Of a stretch of 64,000 nucleotides of DNA, positions 59,836 to 64,000 are shown piece by piece. A model generated the notes under the pieces. The model searched no databases. It was not told where the DNA came from and saw only the letters and a list, made by a program, of their open reading frames with translations. Location: positions 7,924,767 through 7,988,766 of the forward strand of contig CM056562.1 in NCBI GenBank assembly GCA_029721515.1, read 5' to 3'. Origin of the DNA: Synanceia verrucosa (taxonomy: Eukaryota; Chordata; Actinopteri; Perciformes; Synanceiidae). The position numbers and the translations under genes are program-made. The number at the start of each line of letters is the position of its first letter. Within the stretch, counting starts at the first letter, position 1.

Positions 59836-60678
59836 AACCCCCTTTTTTTTTTTTTTTTTTACTTGTACGGTTATACTTTAAGTTTTAAGTTAACTTTAAT
59901 ATGTTACTTTTTTTTTTTACTTTTATAGAGCTCTTATCTTTACTGCTATAGCGTTTTATGTCTGAGTTCCTGCCCTGGTCTGGCTCTGACAGAAACCTGC
60001 GTCCTAGTTTTGACTTACAGACCAGAAAACTAGTATTTTAAACCTATGTTCTTGCTAAAGCTCACACTTAATTTTAACAGTGTTCTTGCAAAAAAAGCTC
60101 ACACTTAATTTTAACAGTGTTCTTGCAAAAAAAGGTCACACTCAATTTTTAACAGTGTTCTTGCTAAAAAGCTCACACTCAATTTTTAACAGTGTTCTTG
60201 CTAAAGCTCACACTCAATTTTAAACAGTGTTCTTGCTAAAGCTCACACTCTTACGTGCAAAACTCACAGAAAAAAAATAAAAAGAAAAAAAAGGAAAAAA
60301 AACACCTGTTCTTGTTTTGCCGTCTTCGAGTCCTAGACTCGGTATTGACCAGTTATTGTAGATAGATGCAATTCTATTCCACAATTATCTCAAGAGAAAC
60401 AGAGGTGATTTAGTTTGTATTTTAAAATTAGTCCCACAATTACCTCTTTCTTAGGAGCAACAATACTGGACCTCAGAATCAGGAAGAGATGATAATCAAT
60501 GGAATGTAAACCATCTCACTGGGTGTGGCTCCCGTGCAGATCGTAGCAGAGACAGTCACAGGCCCCAGGACGCCAGGTCCTCTTCCTCGGATTGTTTAAG
60601 AGGAGAGAACGGGTTCGTCAACCCAGGTCAAAATCAGCCCCTCAACGACCCAGGGGTCCGGACGGACTCTCGAACGAT
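59836..60678 (-). other. 5' leader of the provirus
   Basis: 843 bp between the primer-binding site and the gag ATG. It contains the six-copy tandem repeat (60048-60250), long T runs on the plus strand at about 59845-59862 and 59907-59918, and no long frame. In related viruses this region holds the splice donor and packaging signal. A possible donor (GAG/GTAATT, minus strand, near 60441) is only a weak guess. Confidence 0.7.
60048..60250 (-). repeat. Six tandem repeats (34-38 bp) in the proviral leader
   Basis: Copies start at 60048, 60082, 60119, 60157, 60194 and 60229 on the plus strand, each reading GTTCTTGC, a short A-rich variable part, CTCACACT(T/C)AATTTT and AACAGT. The length changes lie in the A-runs. 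The last copy is partial. Confidence 0.95.
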
Positions 60679-60696
60679 CCCAAAATTCTGACACCA
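60679..60696 (-). promoter_or_regulatory. Primer-binding site, tRNA-Leu-like
   Basis: Four bases inside the LTR end, the minus strand reads TGGTGTCAGAATTTTGGG. The first 11 bases match the complement of the 3' end of leucine tRNAs that finish TTCTGACACCA. The remaining 7 do not match well, so the site has drifted or uses a variant tRNA. Confidence 0.65.
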
Positions 60697-60805
60697 AAAC
60701 TGTGGTGGAAATTCTCTGTCAGGATGGTCTAATTTCCACAGGGTTCTTTACTGCACGAGAGAGTACAATAAACAATTTCACTGATTCAGTTGTCCAAAGA
60801 GTTGC

Positions 60806-60811
60806 TTTAAT
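60806..60811 (-). promoter_or_regulatory. LTR polyadenylation signal ATTAAA
   Basis: Minus-strand ATTAAA followed 13 nt later by CA, a plausible cleavage site and R/U5 border. The 3' LTR remnant starts at this same border. Confidence 0.55.
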
Positions 60812-60893
60812 ATCTGTCTGCAGAACAGAGATGAGATTTCAGACACACAGCAAGTGTGAGTGGAAGCCCATACAGAGAGAACACAGGAGGGTG

Positions 60894-60900
60894 TATTTAA
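60894..60900 (-). promoter_or_regulatory. LTR TATA-like box TTAAATA
   Basis: Located about 90 nt upstream of the ATTAAA signal, giving a predicted start near 60865 and an R of 70-80 nt. No experimental support. Confidence 0.45.
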
Positions 60901-61149
60901 GACTGAAGGAGGAGACACGTTGTCAAGGACTTTGATACAGAATGAGTTGGCAGCTCCAAGTCCTGGGCTTATCAGTCTAGGGCAGAGTGACATAACCTGC
61001 TGTTGTCTTCAGTATTGCATACTTTGACTGTATCAGCATGATTCCACCCATAACAACTTATACAATCAGACATGAGAATCAGACATGAGTACACATATAT
61101 CAGCTTACATAATCAGGCATGAGTAATTTAATACATTTATTCCTCTACA

Positions 61150-61310
61150 ACTGTATTTAAGTAGATATTTCAGGTATCTGTACTTTACTTGAGTATTTAT
61201 TTTTCTGATGACTTTTTACTTTTACTCCCTACATTTCAACACAAATAACTGTACTTTCGACTCCCTACATTCTCAAAACTGGCTTATTACTTCTTTCAAC
61301 CTTTACGGAC
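61150..61310 (+). repeat. Target-site duplication and right part of interrupted dispersed repeat
   Basis: ACTG (61150-61153) repeats the left duplication. The following CTGTACTTTACTTGAGTATT and TTTTTACTTTTACTCCCTAC are standard words of a widespread fish repeat whose left part ends at 52990. Removing the provirus and one ACTG makes the repeat continuous. Confidence 0.7.
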
Positions 61311-61314
61311 CAGT

Positions 61315-61877
61315 CTAGGGTGGCCATATGTCCGGGTTTAGGCCGGACAGTCCGGAATTTAAATGCCTTGTCCAACGTCCTGTGCAGCCTCAAGCAGGGC
61401 GCTTATTTATTTGTCTTCCTTTTTAGAGTTGCACTTGAACGCAAAGCTGCATATCCTCCTAAGTGTAAGACTGGTTATAAAAATGATTGGCTAAAAGCGG
61501 TGTCACTCATTTCTCTGATTTCTCATTGGTTGAAAATGTAAACGAGCCGCCTCCTTTTCACATGTGCTAGCTGTGCCGGCATCTCATCTGATTAAGGGAA
61601 TGTTAACATGCCGTAAAGATGGACCTCATTCAATGCCGAATGGTCAAAAGAGCACACGTTTTCAGCAAAAATAGCAAAGATGATTTGCATGTGTATTGCA
61701 CACTTTGTCGCTGTGATGTGGATGTTAGCACACAAGGAATGCAAGGCATGCTAGCACGGAGAAATAGACTGGCCGCAGGCACCTCCTCATCTTGACTCAT
61801 CTACCAGCGATTTTTCTTTCCTCACTAAATGCTGCAAAGTGTCCTCCTTTTCGGTGTTGTGGAAATGGCCACCCTAG
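61315..61877 (+). mobile_element. Non-autonomous hAT-like element with BED-finger relic
   Basis: Termini CTAGGGTGGCCAT (61315-61327) and ATGGCCACCCTAG (61865-61877) form a perfect 13-bp inverted repeat. Inside, 61640-61747 reads MVKRAHVFSKNSKDDLHVYC then TLCRCDVDVSTQGM, resembling the start of a BED-type zinc finger (CxxC) found in hAT transposases and ZBED proteins. The rest of the transposase is absent and I see no clear 8-bp duplication. Confidence 0.65.
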
Positions 61878-62865
61878 TGCTACTGAGCCCGGCGCCCCGT
61901 GCCGCAGGGCTCGATGCCACTGGGCATGGGGCCCCAAAGCTCGTTGCCGTAAAGCCCACGAGGCTTGCCGAGTCTGGTGCCGTGGATCACTGTGGGTGGA
62001 TCTGAGTTGGTTGAGGCTGCAGACAGAGGTGAGGCTGGAGGAGAGATGAGGTGACAGGTGGAACAGCTGCCAGCTGCTGCTGAAGCTCAATATTTACCAG
62101 TTTTTAGTGATTAAAACTATACAATTTCTGACTCGTCTGCATTTCTGTCAGTCTCTTTCTGTCCAGTTCAGATTTTATTATTCTAAAGGAAATTTGGCCT
62201 GCAGCAAAACTAGACAGTGTCCAGTGTTTTTTGTCATATATCAATTTGTCAGTTGTCATATTTCTCATTGTTCAGAGTCAGAGTTTCCACAACTGAGATA
62301 AAAAGATACAAAATCCATGATGGCATTGTTGTATGATCCTACAGCAAAGGTTTTATGATATCGTTTGAATAATGCATCCATAATGTTTAATGAATGCTTA
62401 AATTACTTTAAAAAGAATATATATATAAAAATATACATTATTGATGCGATAAGCAACTGAAAACAACATCCAGAAAAGTCTTTTTCTTATTCATTATTTA
62501 ATTAAAAAGAGAGTGAGCAATACATTTTCTGTAGAAACACAGTGCCTTTTCCAACAGTTAAATAAACATAATCATTTTATATTCTAAGCAGTAACAGTAA
62601 AAAAACAAAAATAATAATGAAACATCTCTCTATTATTTCTATTGCGCTTCATTAATTTATGAGGAGACTGTGCTTAAATCCCCTTAAATGCCCTTTCTTC
62701 TCCATCCTGATGCTCAGTTTTAACTGCAGCAAGTTGTCTTGACCAGGACTGTCCCTCGATCAACACAGAACGCGTGCTGTAAGTAGGGCCTCATCCTCCA
62801 TGGAAAGCCAAATTTTGCACATTTGCACTACTGGGAGAGAAAAATATTTTTTTTGGGCTTTATTT

Positions 62866-63045
62866 GCTTTCCCCACCTGCATCAGTGATCCTTATCCTCT
62901 CATGACCCTGTCTCTGGTTCACCACTGGTCCTTCCTTGGACCACTTTTGATAGATCCTGACCACTGCAGACCAGGAACAGCCCACCAGAGCTGCAGGTCT
63001 GGAGATGCTCTGATCCAGTCCTCTAGACATCACCATTTGCTTCTT
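62866..63045 (-). pseudogene. Tc1-type transposase fragment (DNA-binding part)
   Basis: The minus-strand frame reads QSISRPAALVGCSWSAVVRI then YQKWSKEGPVVNQRQGHERI, the helix-turn-helix and linker typical of fish Tc1/mariner transposases (paired-like DNA-binding domain). The catalytic DDE domain is absent and the homology ends near 62866 in unrelated sequence. It is a dead fragment. The flanking CA run has extended its 5' side. Confidence 0.85.
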
Positions 63046-63084
63046 GTTGTTAAACTTTCTCAAATCCTGATGCTTTCCTGCTTC

Positions 63085-63086
<2 letters not shown>

Positions 63087-63117
<31 letters not shown>
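63087..63117. repeat. (CA)n microsatellite
   Basis: Pure CA run next to the Tc1 fragment. Confidence 0.9.
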
Positions 63118-63121
<4 letters not shown>

Positions 63122-63583
63122 GAACATTTATTTGAATGTCATCCAAAAATTTTGTCATGTGATGTTTACCTTATCGTAGCCAGCAGCCATTAGGTAGAAT
63201 ACTGCTGAAGATTTCAGAGAAAAGAAACACATTTTTCACATAGTGGATTACAGTAAATGCTACCCTGTGACTTCTGGATGCATTCATCAAATACTGTTAT
63301 CTCTGACTGTCTGGATGCATTTGTAGCATCTAAAAATCGAGGACTTGCCTTTTAAAAAGTCTGGATTTATTGTTTTTTTTTTATTATTAACCAAATGTGT
63401 TTCTTTAGCAGTTTATCAAACAATATGTTGGTTGAGTGTGTTCTTTATGGCATTAAATAGTATTGTCCTTCCATTAAAGCATACTAACTTTTGCTGCTTG
63501 AATGTCAGTGCATGATGTTTTCTTTTAAATAAAACAAACCATTCAGAAGTGTCTTGCTGTCATTCTCCTGTGATCTCTGTGTT

Positions 63584-63626
63584 TATACACTGTTAGCAGT
63601 GACAACAGAAGCACTAACAGTGTATA
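63584..63626. repeat. 13-bp perfect inverted repeat
   Basis: TATACACTGTTAG (63584-63596) and CTAACAGTGTATA (63614-63626) are separated by 17 nt. The stem is too short to call a microRNA precursor. Confidence 0.7.
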
Positions 63627-64000
63627 TATCCAAAACATCCCACCCATTCAGTGCCACAGCGAAATGCAACTATGAGAAAGGTCAACATGAAACAGCTCTC
63701 TATGTGGCATAAGTGTTCTAGAAAAGCACTGCTAATGGTAATGTCAGAGGAGTATACAATAAACACACTTCACCTTTTCACCAGCACTTGTTTCAGTGCC
63801 CTGCCCACAACCCCCTGCAATGTTATGCTGTTTTTCCAGTTAAAAAAATCATCTTGGTCAAAGTGGAATAATGTGATCCTCAAGATCTAAGATCTAATAG
63901 GAGAGTGTGCAACCCCAAATTCATTATGCTTTATTGAAGGTTCTTACATTTTAATGAGCACTTTGCTGTGTGCACAGGATTAGTTCCTGACTATATTACT

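Larger units (their letters stand above)
52991..61149 (-). mobile_element. Defective class I (gamma-like) endogenous retrovirus
   Basis: On the minus strand the order is 5' LTR, primer-binding site, leader, gag, pol (reverse transcriptase, RNase H, integrase), env and a residual 3' LTR, flanked by ACTG duplications. The gag-capsid style, PPPY late motif, integrase GPF domain and env CX6CC motif place it among gammaretrovirus-like elements of fish. It is 8.2 kb. Losses seen are: nucleocapsid and most of protease, probably the N-terminal part of reverse transcriptase, and U3 plus R of the 3' LTR. Several single-base frameshifts and nonsense codons are present. The two LTR copies differ at 1 of 92 comparable sites, and env reading frames remain long. 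This suggests a fairly recent insertion, although 92 bp is too short to date it. Confidence 0.95.
60701..61149 (-). repeat. Full 5' LTR (449 bp)
   Basis: On the minus strand it begins TGTAGAGGAATAAATG and ends TTCCACCACA (TG...CA). A TATA-like TTAAATA lies at 60900-60894 and an ATTAAA polyadenylation signal at 60811-60806. This gives U3 of about 285 bp, a short R, and U5 of about 90 bp. The inner end adjoins the primer-binding site and the outer end adjoins the ACTG duplication. Confidence 0.9.
61878..64000. other. Intergenic DNA right of the provirus
   Basis: No host exon recognised. It contains a GC-rich stretch around 61890-62000, a Tc1 transposase fragment, a CA microsatellite and a short hairpin. 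Confidence 0.5.

Noticed and set aside
61797..62090. Overlapping frames on both strands in a GC-rich stretch
   Set aside because: Locally biased composition partly inside the hAT-like element; no domain.
63584..63626. Possible microRNA precursor
   Set aside because: The stem is only 13 bp and the flanks do not extend it.

Overview
This window is chromosomal DNA of a ray-finned fish, probably a percomorph-type teleost. The evidence is intron-split vertebrate genes, dense CA/GT microsatellites, and interspersed repeats typical of fish: hAT, Tc1 and other terminal-inverted-repeat elements, L2/RTE-like LINE tails and tRNA-derived SINE-like sequence. There are no bacterial-style operons. Most open frames longer than 60 codons are chance or repeat-derived.

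Host genes (about 9.7-40 kb, all on the minus strand). Spliced exons of an orthologue of C10orf90 (FATS, an ALMS-motif centrosomal protein) run from 36378 down to a stop codon at 27645. One large serine-rich exon is followed by five short exons whose splice phases all agree and which together encode a C-terminal ALMS module. About 3.8 kb further along the same strand is a signal-peptide exon (23834-23720). A phase-compatible second exon lies 14 kb beyond it (9871-9756). Both fit the 5' end of ADAM12, which is the downstream, same-strand neighbour of C10orf90 in human. The first 9.7 kb would then be the following ADAM12 intron.

Intergenic and repeat-rich DNA (about 40-53 kb and 61-64 kb). I see no convincing host exon here. 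There are several LINE tails, a non-autonomous hAT with a relic BED-type finger, a Tc1 transposase fragment, and a striking set of perfect short-loop inverted repeats.

Endogenous retrovirus (52991-61149, minus strand). This is the main accessory feature: a class I (gammaretrovirus-like) provirus inserted in an older dispersed fish repeat, flanked by a 4-bp ACTG duplication. It keeps a full 449-bp 5' LTR, a leucine-tRNA-like primer-binding site, a leader with six tandem repeats, a gag with a PPPY late motif and capsid, reverse transcriptase/RNase H, integrase, and an envelope with a CX6CC transmembrane subunit. It is defective. Nucleocapsid and most of protease are deleted, there are frameshifts and nonsense codons in gag, pol and env, one RNase H catalytic Asp is replaced by Asn, and the 3' LTR is reduced to about 92 bp of U5 fused directly to the end of env.

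I did not find a clearly new molecular system. The strongest points for follow-up are the U5-only 3' LTR, the leader repeat array, the nearly single-frame env, and the cluster of perfect hairpins.
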